A DNA stretch of 64,000 bases from Streptococcus mitis (GCF_023109105.1 NZ_JALDTZ010000008.1:1-64000); one strand, 5' to 3'. Counted from the first letter of the stretch, positions 43,501-52,497 are shown. A program made the numbers and translations. Notes: a model not told the origin generated them from the sequence alone.

Positions 43501-44286
43501 CTCATCACGCATAGCAATATACTTGTCATAGGTTGACTGCAATTGTTTTTGGAACTTAGATGCTGAAAAGTCGATGTGTTTCAACTCTGTCTCAAAAGTC
43601 GTATGACGGCAGTGGTCAGACCAGTAAGTATCCAAAACCTTGAGTTCCGTCTCAGTTGGCACGCGCCCGATTGACTTAAAGTAGTCCTGGATAAAGAGCA
43701 AATCATCCACTTCCATGGCCATCCCTTGCTCGGCCTTGTAGCGGGCAAAATCTTCTGCTGTATAGCTTTCAAAGAAAGTCAATTTCGGAATGGTCTTATC
43801 TGACTCTGAAAATTCCTGCTTGGCAATCCCTGTCGTGATATCCTTGAAACGAGAATCCACTGGATTGAGCAAGTAGTTCTTGACCGCGTCCAACTCAGTC
43901 GCATCGATATCTTTATTCACCAAGTACAATTGTGCTGTATTGACTGTCACATCATTTGAGCTACCCAGCAAAAGCAAGGCTTCTTGTGAAGATGCCGCAC
44001 GCTGGTCAAACTGCCCTGACAGGCTTTCAATAGCAAAGAAAGCATAGTTAGCAAGATCCGCCTGCACAGCCGTTTCGTCCAAGACATGGTCTGTTACCTG
44101 CTCAGAGAAAATGTGTTTCTCTGCAGGTGCAAACAAGTCCTCAGCCAAGTTAAAGACATCATACACTTGCACAATACGAATACTTTTCAAGCTTGAAAGT
44201 CCCAAGCTATGCTGGAGTTCTCTAACCAAACTCTCTGATTTGACTTGAAAATCAGCCTTTTTTTCAACAAAAATACGTTTATCCAT
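40561..44286 (-). CDS. purL: Phosphoribosylformylglycinamidine synthase, single-chain
   Basis: 1241 residues, the long single-chain form. ATP-binding domains carry FKNETHNHPTEIEPFGGAAT and GVTGSSK-like GVGGATGSSKVQ. The C-terminal glutaminase has the Cys in IIGICNGFQAL and His in AIPVSHGEGKF. Converts FGAR to FGAM. Start ATG at 44286 (MDKRIFVEK). Confidence 0.97.
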   Translation of the reverse strand: MDKRIFVEKKADFQVKSESLVRELQHSLGLSSLKSIRIVQVYDVFNLAEDLFAPAEKHIFSEQVTDHVLDETAVQADLANYAFFAIESLSGQFDQRAASSQEALLLLGSSNDVTVNTAQLYLVNKDIDATELDAVKNYLLNPVDSRFKDITTGIAKQEFSESDKTIPKLTFFESYTAEDFARYKAEQGMAMEVDDLLFIQDYFKSIGRVPTETELKVLDTYWSDHCRHTTFETELKHIDFSASKFQKQLQSTYDKYIAMRDELGRSEKPQTLMDMATIFGRYERANGRLDDMEVSDEINACSVEIEVDVNGVKEPWLLMFKNETHNHPTEIEPFGGAATCIGGAIRDPLSGRSYVYQAMRISGAGDITAPISETRAGKLPQQVISKTAAHGYSSYGNQIGLATTYVREYFHPGFVAKRMELGAVVGAAPKENVVREKPEAGDVIILLGGKTGRDGVGGATGSSKVQTVESVETAGAEVQKGNAIEERKIQRLFRNGNVTRLIKKSNDFGAGGVCVAIGELADGLEIDLNKVPLKYQGLNGTEIAISESQERMAVVVRPEDVDAFIAECNKENIDAVVVATVTEKTNLVMHWNGETIVDLERRFLDTNGVRVVVDAKVVDKDVKLPEERQTSAETLEADTLAVLSDLNHASQKGLQTIFDCSVGRSTVNHPLGGRYQLTPTEASVQKLPVQHGVTHTASVMAQGFNPYVAEWSPYHGAAYAVIEATARLVATGANWSKARFSYQEYFERMDKQAERFGQPVAALLGSIEAQIQLGLPSIGGKDSMSGTFEELTVPPTLVAFGVTTADSRKVLSPEFKAAGENIYYIPGQALAQEIDFDLIKSNFAQFEVIQKAHKVTSASAVKYGGVVESLALATFGNHIGAEVTLSELETALTAQLDGFIFTSPEEIAGVEKIGQTSADFTLLVNGVKLDGYKLDSAFQGKLEEVYPTEFAQAKELAEVPAVSSDLIIKAKEKIGKPVVYIPVFPGTNSEYDSAKAFEKEGAEVNLVPFVTLNEEAIVKSVETMVDNIGKANILFFAGGFSAADEPDGSAKFIVNILLNEKVRAAIDSFIARGGLIIGICNGFQALVKSGLLPYGNFGDASSTSPTLFYNDANQHVAKMVETRIANTNSPWLAGVQVGDIHAIPVSHGEGKFVVTAEEFAELRDNGQIFSQYVDFDGKPSMDSKYNPNGSVHAIEGITSKNGQIIGKMGHSERYEDGLFQNIPGNKDQHLFASAVKFFTEK

Positions 44287-44340
44287 CAATTCTTATTCCT
44301 TTATTTCAGCTCTTGCAATGTTCCAACGACCTTGAGGTTG

Positions 44341-45048
44341 TTATTTCAATTCCTGCAACTTTTCCCAAACAATCTCGTAAACGTCTGTTAGTTCTCCCAA
44401 TCCTCTACGGAAAACATCCTTATCCATGTGGTTGCCATCTGCATCCCACAAACGGCAGTTATCTGGTGAAAATTCGTCTGCTAAGATAATCTTGCCATCC
44501 TTGTCAAAACCGAACTCTAGCTTAAAGTCAATCAACTTAAGCCCAATCTCAGCAAACCAGACTTTCAAAAGTTCATTGATACGACGCGTCTCTTCCTTTA
44601 AGTAGGCAATCTGCTGGTCATCCGCAATCTGTAGGAATTTCACATGCTCGTCATTGATAAATGGATCATCCAAGTCATCATTTTTGTAGTAAAATTCGAC
44701 AATCGGAGTCTCAAATGCAATGCCCTCATCCACACCAAAACGTTTTGAAAAAGAACCAGCAGTATAGTTGCGGAGCACGACTTCTAAAGGAATGATTTCC
44801 ACCTTTTTATTGAGCTGTTCCGTGTCCGAAATTTTCTCCACAAAGTGAGTCGCTACACCAGCCGCATTTAATTTCTCAAAAATAAAAGATGAAATCTGAT
44901 TATTCAACACTCCCTTACCCGCAATCTGCTCCTTCTTGACTCCGTTAAAAGCAGTCGCCTGATCCTTGTAAGTTGAAATAATAAGATTTTCATCCTCAGT
45001 TGTATAGATATCTTTAGCTTTTCCCGAATAGATCAATTGTTTTGACAT
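44341..45048 (-). CDS. purC: SAICAR synthase
   Basis: 235 residues starting [23 protein letters not shown]-site lysines and [15 protein letters not shown] and [21 protein letters not shown] are intact. Joins CAIR and aspartate. The longer in-frame start at 45150 lies in the promoter region and is rejected. First gene of the operon purC-L-F-M-N-H. Confidence 0.97.
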   Translation of the reverse strand: MSKQLIYSGKAKDIYTTEDENLIISTYKDQATAFNGVKKEQIAGKGVLNNQISSFIFEKLNAAGVATHFVEKISDTEQLNKKVEIIPLEVVLRNYTAGSFSKRFGVDEGIAFETPIVEFYYKNDDLDDPFINDEHVKFLQIADDQQIAYLKEETRRINELLKVWFAEIGLKLIDFKLEFGFDKDGKIILADEFSPDNCRLWDADGNHMDKDVFRRGLGELTDVYEIVWEKLQELK

Positions 45049-45080
45049 TTTAAAGTTCGCCTTTCGTATTACTTGAGCAC

Positions 45081-45127
45081 ATTCTACCACAAAAAACCTA
45101 AAATTACAAGAATTTAAGCGAACAAAT
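45081..45127 (-). promoter_or_regulatory. purC promoter with PurR-box-like site
   Basis: Minus strand -10 TAGAAT (45081-45086), preceded by TTTGTTCGCTT (plus AAGCGAACAAAT, 45116-45127), which differs from the PurBox CCGAAC core by one base. Confidence 0.5.
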
Positions 45128-45152
45128 AGCGCATTTACTTCGGAAATCATAA

Positions 45153-45190
45153 AGAAAAAACTGCAAGAAGAATCTTTCTTACAGTTTTAA
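45153..45190 (-). terminator. Terminator of comAB
   Basis: Minus strand AAAACTGTAAGAA and TTCTTGCAGTTTTTT form a stem with T-run. Confidence 0.8.
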
Positions 45191-45217
45191 AATCATTTAA
45201 CTCTAAAAACACGAACA

Positions 45218-46567
45218 TTACTCTTTGTTCAAAAATTGATCCAAATAATAACGTAGATAGCTTTTCTTGCCCGTAATCATCTGCAGACGACCTTCCACCC
45301 CGTACCGAAGTTTTTCTGCCTGCTCACCAGTCAGATCGGTCTCAGCCTCGATTTTAAAGAAATTCCCTTTCTCAGTCTTAGTAGCTGTCGCATCAATACT
45401 TGTAATCGTAGAATCCAAGAAAACTTGATTCTTGGTATCATGAGTCGTCGTATAGCGAACAGAATCACCAATCTTGATTCTTGCTACATCTTTGGAACTG
45501 AGATAGGCTGTGAGTTTGGCTCTCCCTTCTTTTTCCAAGGACGGATAGAGTTGGGCTAGCAGGGTTCCCTCTGCGACCATGGTAGAATCACTAGTCTCAG
45601 GATTAAGATGAAGCACCCCATCCTCACTGGCCATAATTTTCCCCTTGTCTAGAAGACTTCCCTGTACCTTCTTACCTGACTCCACCTCCAAGATTTTCTG
45701 GTCTAAAAGAGTCAATTCCTGGCCAACCTTAGCCAAGTGTTGTGATTTAAGAGATTCCAATTGACTGCTTAAGCCTGACGCATAGGCTTGCTGGGGACCT
45801 GAACCTGCATACTGGACACGGTAAGTAGCAAGACTAGATTCTAACTGAGAAAGCTGCGCCTCAACCTGCGCCACTGCCTGAGCCTTAGCTTGCGGATTTT
45901 CCTCCCCCTGAGACTTGTAAGACTGGTAGAGAGAGTAGGCTAGATTCTGACTGGCCAAGGAAGCGCCTGTTTCAATAGCTGACTTAGCTGCCTGGTAATC
46001 GCGAATTTTAGCCTCTGTTTGGCTGATGAGGTTGCCGATTTCGGCTTGGGTTTGGCTAGCTGCTGCATTCTGGGACGCGATGGTCTCGTTTTGTTGCGAT
46101 GTACTAGCCCTAAGACTGCCTGCTTGGCTGAGGTAGTCGCGAAAGGTGGCTTGGTAGCCAAATTTATCCTCCTCTGAAAAGTAATCCGTCCCTTCTTGCA
46201 GGCTCTTTTGCAAATACTCCAATTGCTTTTTTTGATCCTTGAGCATGTCCAACTGACTAGCATAGGCCTCCGCTTGGACACCCTCTGCCCCTTCCTGATA
46301 TTGAACCAACAGTTCTCCCTTTTTGACCAGCTTATTTTCTTCCAAATGATTGATAAGAATACGATTGTTGCTAGTTGACTGGATATTTGCAAGGATACGA
46401 CTAGGCTCAACAGTAGCCCGAGTTGACAAACTCATCTCCTTCTCTGCAAATATTGCAAAGCCAAGCAAAAACACGAGCAGAAGGGACATGGGGACAATCA
46501 CCCGACTGGAAAAATTATGATAACGACGGTTATAAAACTCCGCACTTTCTAAAAATTCTGGTTTCAT
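45218..46567 (-). CDS. comB: Competence pheromone export accessory protein ComB
   Basis: 449 residues, HlyD-like membrane fusion protein of the bacteriocin type. One N-terminal membrane helix (about 22-42), a long coiled-coil/Gln-Ala-Ser-rich region (about 95-290), and a C-terminal beta domain. It works with ComA to export the GG-leader pheromone ComC and, in many strains, Blp-type bacteriocins. It lies 12 bp after comA. The sequence fits pneumococcal ComB in length and order. Confidence 0.96.
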   Translation of the reverse strand: MKPEFLESAEFYNRRYHNFSSRVIVPMSLLLVFLLGFAIFAEKEMSLSTRATVEPSRILANIQSTSNNRILINHLEENKLVKKGELLVQYQEGAEGVQAEAYASQLDMLKDQKKQLEYLQKSLQEGTDYFSEEDKFGYQATFRDYLSQAGSLRASTSQQNETIASQNAAASQTQAEIGNLISQTEAKIRDYQAAKSAIETGASLASQNLAYSLYQSYKSQGEENPQAKAQAVAQVEAQLSQLESSLATYRVQYAGSGPQQAYASGLSSQLESLKSQHLAKVGQELTLLDQKILEVESGKKVQGSLLDKGKIMASEDGVLHLNPETSDSTMVAEGTLLAQLYPSLEKEGRAKLTAYLSSKDVARIKIGDSVRYTTTHDTKNQVFLDSTITSIDATATKTEKGNFFKIEAETDLTGEQAEKLRYGVEGRLQMITGKKSYLRYYLDQFLNKE

Positions 46568-46579
46568 CCTCTCCTCTTT

Positions 46580-48733
46580 CTAGCTATTCACCAAATGGGC
46601 GTAAAAACCACCCTGTGCAAGCAAATCGGCTTGATTTCCTTCTTCAACAATCTTGCCCTGATCCAAGACAACAACCTTCTCTGTCCGCTCAGCAATGGTC
46701 AAGCGGTGGGCGATGAAAATCAAGGTCTTGTCTAAAGCCATGAGATTATCTACGATCCGCTTCTCTGTCAAAATATCCAAACTGCTGGTCGCCTCATCCA
46801 ATATCAAGACAGGCGCATCTGTCAAGAGAGCACGCGCCAAAGCGATTCTCTGCCGTTGACCACCTGAAATTCCTGCCCCATCCGAAGTCAATTCCGTCTG
46901 ATAATTCAGGGGCATACGCTCGATATCCTCCCGAATCTCTGCCAATTCGACCGCCCGTAAGATATCCTCCTGAGTCGTCCCCTCCTTGGCTCCCAAAAGA
47001 AGATTGTCCAAAATCGTCCCGTTAAATACATAGGGCTGCTGAGGCAGATAGTTGATATACTGGCGCAAGGCCTTTTTATCAATCTGATTGAGATTGACAC
47101 CACCCAGACTAATCTCTCCCTGACTTGGATCGTAAAAATTAACCATCATCTTGGCCAAAGTCGTCTTACCTGACCCTGAAATCCCCACAAAAGCCACTTT
47201 AGAACCTTGGGGAATAGTCAAATTGATATCCGACAAGACGTCTCGACCATAGCCATACTTGTAATGAACATGCTTGAAGGACATCTCTCCCTTCATCAAA
47301 CTCAAATCCTCAACCGTTTTCTTCTCCTCAAACTCAGAAGCTACTAGATAAACCTCATTTAGACGGTTATTGGCAACCTGCGCTGTTTGAAGCTTGGTTT
47401 GCAGGTTGATGATATTTTCCAAAGGATTGGTAAAGTAAACTAGCAAGGTATTATAGGTAATCAACTGCCCCAAACTCATCTTGCCATCCATGACCAAAAC
47501 AGCCCCCATCCAGAGAATACCGACATTGAGCAAGAGATGGGCAACTTTTTTCAGAGCCTTTTGCTGACTCTCTGCCCGACTATAGGTAAAGGATTTTTTC
47601 AGATAATCCACAAATTCCTTGTCAATCTTTTGATAACGCTGACTTTCACTGGTCAAAGACTTGATTGTCTCAATACCGTTGATGTCCTCAATGATAGAAG
47701 AAGACAGAACCGCATTGGCTTCCATGGTATCCCGATTCATCTTTTCAAACGGCTTCATAAAGGCAAAGATAATCACTGTATAGATAGGAAGTGCCAATAA
47801 AGTCATGAAAAAGAGATTGGTATTTTGTGAAAATAAAACAAGAGAAATAATAACGACCGTTGACACATCTAGGAAAATCGAAAGAATGGTCGAAGCTAGC
47901 GCATCGATGATACTGTTAGCATCTGTAAAACGAGACACGATTTCCCCTGTTCTGCGTGTCGCAAAGAAGGACATAGGCAGGTGAAAAACATGCTTGATAT
48001 AGGACAAAATCACATCAATCGACAGGCGTTGCCCCAAAACAAGTAAGAGATACTCCTGAGCGTAAGACAAGACCTGCTGGAGAATATAGACGATAACCAA
48101 CCCAATAGAAATAATCCCCAACGTCGAACGCATCTGATCTGGCACATAGGTATCAATGATAGACTGCAAATAATAAGAACCCACAATGTTAATCAAGGTG
48201 ACCAAGAGTGTTGCCAAAACGATATTGGCAATCAAACCACGCTGCTTCACTAATATAGGGATAAAAGAGAGCAGGCCATTCTTTTGATCCTTATGAGGCT
48301 TGTAGTCTGGACTAGGTGCCATAAACAGAGTCACTCCTGTCCATTCTTCCGCAAAACGCTCACGTGGCAGTTTGGTCAATTTTACCCCAGGATCTGGATC
48401 GGCAATATGAATGCTGTCCTTATCCTGCCCAGTCACCACATAGTAGTGGAGCAATTTCCCTTCCTTAAGCACATGGGCAACAAAAGGAAAGGTCAAATCT
48501 GGCAAGTCAAAAAGCGTCATATCTGCCTTGATAGCTCGCGTCTCAAAACCAATCTCCTCTGCCACCTTGACCAAGCCCAAAGCCGTCGTTCCATCCATGG
48601 TCGTCTTGGCCAATTCTCGCAAGTGAGCCAAGGAATAATAGCTACCATAGTAGCCAAAAACCATGGCTAATGAAGCTACACCGCAGTCCATCTGATCCAC
48701 CTGCGGACGATAGTGACGTTTCCCAAATTTCAT
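46580..48733 (-). CDS. comA: Peptide exporter/protease ComA
   Basis: 717 residues. N-terminal C39 peptidase (catalytic Cys in VDQMDCGVASLA, about 17; His in LHYYVVTG; Asp in IADPDPG) cleaves after double glycine. Six-helix ABC domain (about 160-440), then ATPase with Walker A VGISGSGKTT, signature ISGGQRQRIALARA and Walker B VLILDEATSSLD. I place the start at 48733 because AAAAGGAG is 6-7 bp upstream. A ComE site precedes the gene. It is adjacent to a bacteriocin locus that lacks its own exporter. Confidence 0.97.
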   Translation of the reverse strand: MKFGKRHYRPQVDQMDCGVASLAMVFGYYGSYYSLAHLRELAKTTMDGTTALGLVKVAEEIGFETRAIKADMTLFDLPDLTFPFVAHVLKEGKLLHYYVVTGQDKDSIHIADPDPGVKLTKLPRERFAEEWTGVTLFMAPSPDYKPHKDQKNGLLSFIPILVKQRGLIANIVLATLLVTLINIVGSYYLQSIIDTYVPDQMRSTLGIISIGLVIVYILQQVLSYAQEYLLLVLGQRLSIDVILSYIKHVFHLPMSFFATRRTGEIVSRFTDANSIIDALASTILSIFLDVSTVVIISLVLFSQNTNLFFMTLLALPIYTVIIFAFMKPFEKMNRDTMEANAVLSSSIIEDINGIETIKSLTSESQRYQKIDKEFVDYLKKSFTYSRAESQQKALKKVAHLLLNVGILWMGAVLVMDGKMSLGQLITYNTLLVYFTNPLENIINLQTKLQTAQVANNRLNEVYLVASEFEEKKTVEDLSLMKGEMSFKHVHYKYGYGRDVLSDINLTIPQGSKVAFVGISGSGKTTLAKMMVNFYDPSQGEISLGGVNLNQIDKKALRQYINYLPQQPYVFNGTILDNLLLGAKEGTTQEDILRAVELAEIREDIERMPLNYQTELTSDGAGISGGQRQRIALARALLTDAPVLILDEATSSLDILTEKRIVDNLMALDKTLIFIAHRLTIAERTEKVVVLDQGKIVEEGNQADLLAQGGFYAHLVNS

Positions 48734-48770
48734 ATTCATCTCCTTTTCCTAAACTCATCTGATAACAACT

Positions 48771-48837
48771 ATTTTACCCCAATCACCAAACAAAAACTGG
48801 ACTTCCTCCCCAAATGCGCCTATCTCCCTCCCAACTG
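48771..48837 (-). promoter_or_regulatory. ComE-box and promoter of comAB
   Basis: Minus strand repeats CAGTTGGGA (48829-48837) and CATTTGGGG (48808-48816) are 21 bp apart, the spacing of ComE direct repeats. A -10 TAAAAT lies at 48771-48776. Confidence 0.85.
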
Positions 48838-48895
48838 CACTTTTGGGATAAAGAAAATAGGCAGAACAAACGTCCTGCCTAGAAAATATAAGAAT
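48829..48895 (-). repeat. Direct repeat copy A (terminator plus half ComE-box)
   Basis: On the plus strand it reads CCCAACTGCACTTTT then ATAGGCAGAACAAACGTCCT. The minus-strand hairpin TAGGCAG/CTGCCTA plus TTTT terminates the circular-bacteriocin operon. A near copy lies at 53690-53746. Confidence 0.8.
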
Positions 48896-48961
48896 TCCAA
48901 GTTAACAAAACCGAAATGATTTCGTATCATTATTAAGTAAAGAAAAGAAATTTTAGTATTT

Positions 48962-49453
48962 CTAAAAACTATTTATAATAGACATTATAGCATTAAATAA
49001 AAATGGTATAGAAAATACTACTGTCAATCTTAAATTTTTAAATCTCGCATAATTTGTTAGCCCAATTAGTAATACTGTCAATACGCTGAAATAGGCAAAC
49101 TTTATATCCGATGGATTAAATAAGTAACAAAGTAAAATGCTAAAACTTAAGATTATATTTTTAGATAAAAGAACATCTCCAAAGTTCCTCTTATCCTTAT
49201 CAAAAAATAATGTGATCAGAAAGAGAGAAAATCCATATTCAATAAGAGTTGCTATAAATGTGAAAACAACAGAAATCACTGTCAATATTGTTTCTATTTT
49301 AATTGTAAAAAGATTAGATAGTTCAGATAATTTATCAATTTGTTCATCTAAAATTCCCGACTTCATCAGTAAATCAATAAACAGATATAAAAGAAAAAGA
49401 TAAATAATCAGATTCATTAACTTGTATAAACTATTATTTGTTTGAAATTTCAT
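48962..49453 (-). CDS. Small membrane protein of the circular-bacteriocin operon
   Basis: 163 residues, about four membrane helices (12-30, 52-80, 100-120, 125-160). No enzymatic motif. It overlaps the ATPase gene by 20 bp and ends the operon. In circular-bacteriocin loci a small hydrophobic protein commonly gives immunity, so that role is inferred; it could also be an accessory export subunit. Confidence 0.7.
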   Translation of the reverse strand: MKFQTNNSLYKLMNLIIYLFLLYLFIDLLMKSGILDEQIDKLSELSNLFTIKIETILTVISVVFTFIATLIEYGFSLFLITLFFDKDKRNFGDVLLSKNIILSFSILLCYLFNPSDIKFAYFSVLTVLLIGLTNYARFKNLRLTVVFSIPFLFNAIMSIINSF

Positions 49454-50030
49454 AAACCCGTCCTTCCTTTATTAAAATTCTTTGAGATTTGCTAATCAAT
49501 TCTTGATGCAATAAATTATGAGATACATATATAATAGTAGAGTTTTCTTTTATAGAAATTAAGCGTTTAGCAATCATATCAATGCTTCTTGCATCCACTG
49601 TTGATAAGGTCTCATCAATAAAAATATAATCCCAATTTTTAGCAAAAATTAAGGATAAGCCTAATTTGAATTTTGTTCCAGTAGATGCTGTCATATAGTT
49701 ATCTCCGATTTTGTTATCAAAAAAAGTATTAATTTGTTCTTTATTCTCAAATGATAGATGGATTTGAAAAGAATCACACAACAACTGCAAATTTTCTTCT
49801 ATAGTGAATGGAATAACCCCAAGCTGATTGGTATCAAGGTATAGTACATCTTTGGAGACACAATTCTTTAAACCACTATCAAAAGTCTCTAGCCCAGCTA
49901 AAAGTTGTAGAAGGGTGCTCTTTCCTGAACCATTCTCTCCTTCAACTCTGTAAATTCCCTTATCAATCTCTAGTGATATATTTTTCAGTATACATTTATC
50001 ATAACTTTTAGATTCATTTTCAATTTTCAT
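49434..50030 (-). CDS. ABC ATPase of the circular-bacteriocin operon
   Basis: 198 residues, short. Walker A GENGSGKSTLL (about 34-44), Walker B WDYIFIDETL and H-loop VSHNLLHQ. The signature region is degenerate (TASTGTKFKLGL in place of LSGGQ). It overlaps the SpoIIM-like gene by 4 bp. Likely drives export or self-protection together with the SpoIIM-like partner, as in AS-48 and carnocyclin systems. Confidence 0.85.
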   Translation of the reverse strand: MKIENESKSYDKCILKNISLEIDKGIYRVEGENGSGKSTLLQLLAGLETFDSGLKNCVSKDVLYLDTNQLGVIPFTIEENLQLLCDSFQIHLSFENKEQINTFFDNKIGDNYMTASTGTKFKLGLSLIFAKNWDYIFIDETLSTVDARSIDMIAKRLISIKENSTIIYVSHNLLHQELISKSQRILIKEGRVYEISNK

Positions 50031-50509
50031 AATTTAATTCCCTCTATCAACGCTGCTAAAATTAATAAAAGATAAGAAATGATATACCATTTTAAATTAC
50101 TTTTTATATAAATAAGTATATTTTTAATTCCCTTATCCTTCAATAATCGGTATAAAAGATACTGACTCATACCTTGATACCAAATAAAATTCGGTATTTC
50201 AATAAGACCATGAGGTAATATTCCTTTTATTGTAGATACTATTCCAATCATCTGACTAGATATACCCAATTGTATTCCTAAAGATAGCAAATCAAAAAGT
50301 TGCAATAAGGGCGAAATCAGAAAACAGAATAGATATAGCAAAAAATTTGTAGAGTTTGCCTGTAAAACTGTCAATGTAAATTGTAATTCCAGTTTCGGAG
50401 GTATAGTAGCAAAAGTCTCACTTTTTAATATAAAGCTTAAAAGTAAACCTAGTGAAAAACAGACCATACAAAATAAGACATAGTAAATCATAAAACCACT
50501 TTTTCTCAT
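50027..50509 (-). CDS. SpoIIM-like (DUF95) membrane protein
   Basis: About 160 residues, starting MRKSGFMIYYVLF. The ATG overlaps the previous stop as ATGA. Several membrane segments and the motif GILPHGLIEIPNFIWYQGMS, which is the PHGxxExP hallmark of SpoIIM/DUF95 proteins. DUF95 members are a constant part of circular-bacteriocin clusters, linked to maturation or secretion. Confidence 0.85.
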   Translation of the reverse strand: MRKSGFMIYYVLFCMVCFSLGLLLSFILKSETFATIPPKLELQFTLTVLQANSTNFLLYLFCFLISPLLQLFDLLSLGIQLGISSQMIGIVSTIKGILPHGLIEIPNFIWYQGMSQYLLYRLLKDKGIKNILIYIKSNLKWYIISYLLLILAALIEGIKL

Positions 50510-51642
50510 CCAATGCCCCCTACTAAAGTTACAAATAATATCAGAAAACAATATAAAACCAGAAAACTCCATCTCAATAAACTAACTGTACCTTTAATTA
50601 AAAATAGAGCTTTCTTATAATAGACATAGGATATAAAATAATTGAATGGAATCAATAGCAAATTCAACAAAATACTTTTTATATCATTACTATAACTTGT
50701 CACCGGAATCAAACATAACAACAATGAAAATTGTAAGAAAGAGATTAAATGCGTCAACATCATTAATTGTGTATTCTTAAAAAAGAAATTCATTTTAGAA
50801 TGATTAAGAGCAGATAATTGAAGTAAAGCTAGATCTACCCCAATTGAGGATTTATGATTCCCTATTATTGCCTCCATTAATGTAATATATATTGAGGTAT
50901 AAAGAAACAATATTGGTATTTTTGTGCCATCAATTGATAACATCGTCATCATATACCAAAATAGATAGGAAAGAAGAATACTAATCAAAATAAAAGAAAA
51001 AGTTAACCCTTTATTTAACCAGCAAAAACGAAGCAATATAAATAGACTGCTACGAAATCTTTTTTGACTCATTCGACTGCTTTTAAAATAGAAATTACTC
51101 GCATGATTATCTAATATCCCCATGACTAAAATAAAATAATTGAGTAGTATGACATAAATTACAACTTGTCCTTGTTCTATAGACAATAGTCCTATAGATA
51201 AAAATAAGAACAATTTACTTATAATCGAAAACAAACTAGGTAGAATTAAAGAAATAATTTGAATAACTATTAAACAAAGAGTAATGGATAAATAAAAATA
51301 TCCAATAATGTCTAGAAAATACAAAACAAATAAATAAATGAATGATTGTAAAATTTGGAAAGAATAATATTTCTTGACAATAGCAAAAAGATAGAGAAAA
51401 ATATAGCTTTTCCTTATATAGAAAGTATTTATTTTTTTACTTTGGATAGACAGTTTCATATTATAACGATTCAAAGTAGCGTAATCTACTACCAAAAAAA
51501 GTAAAAATAATTTCCCTTGAAAAGGAAGATAGCTTTTAAAATAGATTGACAAACTTATGATAACAAAAAACAAAAGGGTTATCCCAATAAAATTAAGATA
51601 ACCTAAAATACTTTCACATTCTTTTTTAGAAAGTATTTTCAT
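50506..51642 (-). CDS. Large membrane protein of the circular-bacteriocin operon
   Basis: 378 residues with about ten hydrophobic segments. Begins 6 bp after the precursor stop. Equivalent in position and size to the large membrane proteins implicated in cyclisation/secretion in AS-48-like clusters. No catalytic motif is evident. AT-rich codon use unlike comA. Its exact role is not known. Confidence 0.75.
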   Translation of the reverse strand: MKILSKKECESILGYLNFIGITLLFFVIISLSIYFKSYLPFQGKLFLLFLVVDYATLNRYNMKLSIQSKKINTFYIRKSYIFLYLFAIVKKYYSFQILQSFIYLFVLYFLDIIGYFYLSITLCLIVIQIISLILPSLFSIISKLFLFLSIGLLSIEQGQVVIYVILLNYFILVMGILDNHASNFYFKSSRMSQKRFRSSLFILLRFCWLNKGLTFSFILISILLSYLFWYMMTMLSIDGTKIPILFLYTSIYITLMEAIIGNHKSSIGVDLALLQLSALNHSKMNFFFKNTQLMMLTHLISFLQFSLLLCLIPVTSYSNDIKSILLNLLLIPFNYFISYVYYKKALFLIKGTVSLLRWSFLVLYCFLILFVTLVGGIG

Positions 51643-51648
51643 CTAGTT

Positions 51649-51945
51649 CTACCATAGAGCTGCTTTAGCAGCACCTTTCTTTTTCAATATATAAAGAACT
51701 GTTGCTGCAATACCAGAACCAATAGAACCTACCCCTGTGATTGCACCTACAATTGAAATTACTGCTGTAACTGTACTATAAGCACTAATCAAATTGACTA
51801 CAGTAGCAGCAGAGCCTGTCGAAATTCCTAATGCCCCTGCCAACATAGGGAAAGAAACAACACCTAAGCTTAACCAGCTAATGACTGCTAACATTGCTGA
51901 AACAATGAGAAATTTATTATGAAATTCCATTCTTTTAGATTTCAT
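51649..51945 (-). CDS. Circular bacteriocin precursor (AS-48/pneumocyclicin-like)
   Basis: 98 residues with RBS AAAGGAGTATACTAAA. A leader of about 34 residues ends VVSFPM. A mature 64-residue segment begins LAGALGISTGSAATVVNLIS and ends LKKKGAAKAALW. Like AS-48, it has a long leader, LxxxLGI and TVVN near the new N-terminus, Gly/Ala-rich helices, a cationic KKK patch and a terminal Trp for Leu-Trp head-to-tail ligation. Pneumocyclicin is a circular bacteriocin reported from pneumococci. The cleavage site is inferred by alignment from memory. Confidence 0.88.
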   Translation of the reverse strand: MKSKRMEFHNKFLIVSAMLAVISWLSLGVVSFPMLAGALGISTGSAATVVNLISAYSTVTAVISIVGAITGVGSIGSGIAATVLYILKKKGAAKAALW

Positions 51946-52350
51946 TTTAGTATACTCCTTTTGTATATTATTTATGTTTTATTGATAGTTAGTTCGCACA
52001 TGTTGTATTCCTAGCTCTCTTCAAATGTTCGTCTATATTTTATACTATTTTTATTAGCATATCTATAATAAATAAATTACTACTACATTTTCCTAGATTA
52101 TCAAATTACTTTTATATCACTAAGGTTCAATAAAAGATAATGTCTATTTAACCTTTATACGACTACTACCTCCTTTTTAGTTTACACTTCCTACATCATA
52201 AATAAAAATACTCAACCCTCACAATCTCCAAATCACTCTTTTATATCATTGAAAATTAAGTTTCATCCTCTATACTAATGTAGGAAACCTCTTAAAACAT
52301 CCCTTTAATCCAATATAAGAATACTTTATTTCATTAATCTCTACCTAATA
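51946..52350 (-). promoter_or_regulatory. Upstream region of the circular bacteriocin gene
   Basis: A 405-bp AT-rich stretch with a possible -10 (TATAAA, about 52038-52043) giving a leader of about 85-90 nt. Also a strong unassigned ribosome-binding-like AAAAAGGAGGTAG near 52160-52180 on the minus strand, but only tiny frames follow (stop within a few codons). I see no gene. Confidence 0.4.
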
Positions 52351-52404
52351 TTATAGATAGAACCAAATTCCTATACTTAAAAGGACAAATAACGTTCCAA
52401 CCAT
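52351..52404 (-). CDS. 17-residue hydrophobic peptide, candidate signal
   Basis: Encodes MVGTLFVLLSIGIWFYL. RBS AAAGAAAGGAGGTTTATT is near-perfect. The promoter is at 52448-52453, with a cre-like site between promoter and start. It lies between an XRE/TPR-type regulator gene and the circular bacteriocin operon, all on one strand. Short hydrophobic peptides beside RRNPP regulators often act as imported signals. A leader peptide or small toxin is an alternative. Confidence 0.6.
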   Translation of the reverse strand: MVGTLFVLLSIGIWFYL

Positions 52405-52423
52405 AATAAACCTCCTTTCTTTT

Positions 52424-52437
52424 TGGAAACGCTTTCT
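52424..52437 (-). promoter_or_regulatory. cre-like site before the 17-residue peptide
   Basis: TGGAAACGCTTTCT on the plus strand (AGAAAGCGTTTCCA on the minus) matches the CcpA consensus except at the terminal base. It sits downstream of the predicted start of transcription. Confidence 0.6.
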
Positions 52438-52447
52438 TTATGAACTT

Positions 52448-52476
52448 AGTATAACAAAAACATGAAAAAAACAACA
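52448..52476 (-). promoter_or_regulatory. Extended -10 promoter of the peptide gene
   Basis: Minus strand TGTTATACT (TG-n-TATACT) with a weak -35 (TGTTGT) 17 bp upstream. It overlaps the T-run of the regulator terminator. Confidence 0.6.
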
Positions 52477-52497
52477 TGACTTAGAAGTCAGGTTGTT
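52466..52497 (-). terminator. Terminator overlapping the regulator stop codon
   Basis: Minus strand CAACCTGACTT and AAGTCATGTTG arms followed by TTTTTTT. The TGA stop (52488-52490) lies in the left arm. Confidence 0.8.

Noticed and set aside
44341..45150. Longer N-terminus of PurC
   Set aside because: The extra 34 residues cover the promoter and PurBox region and are not part of the SAICAR synthase family.
52141..52200. Strong AAAAAGGAGGTAG site upstream of the circular bacteriocin as another small gene
   Set aside because: Only a frame of two or three codons follows; no coding signal.
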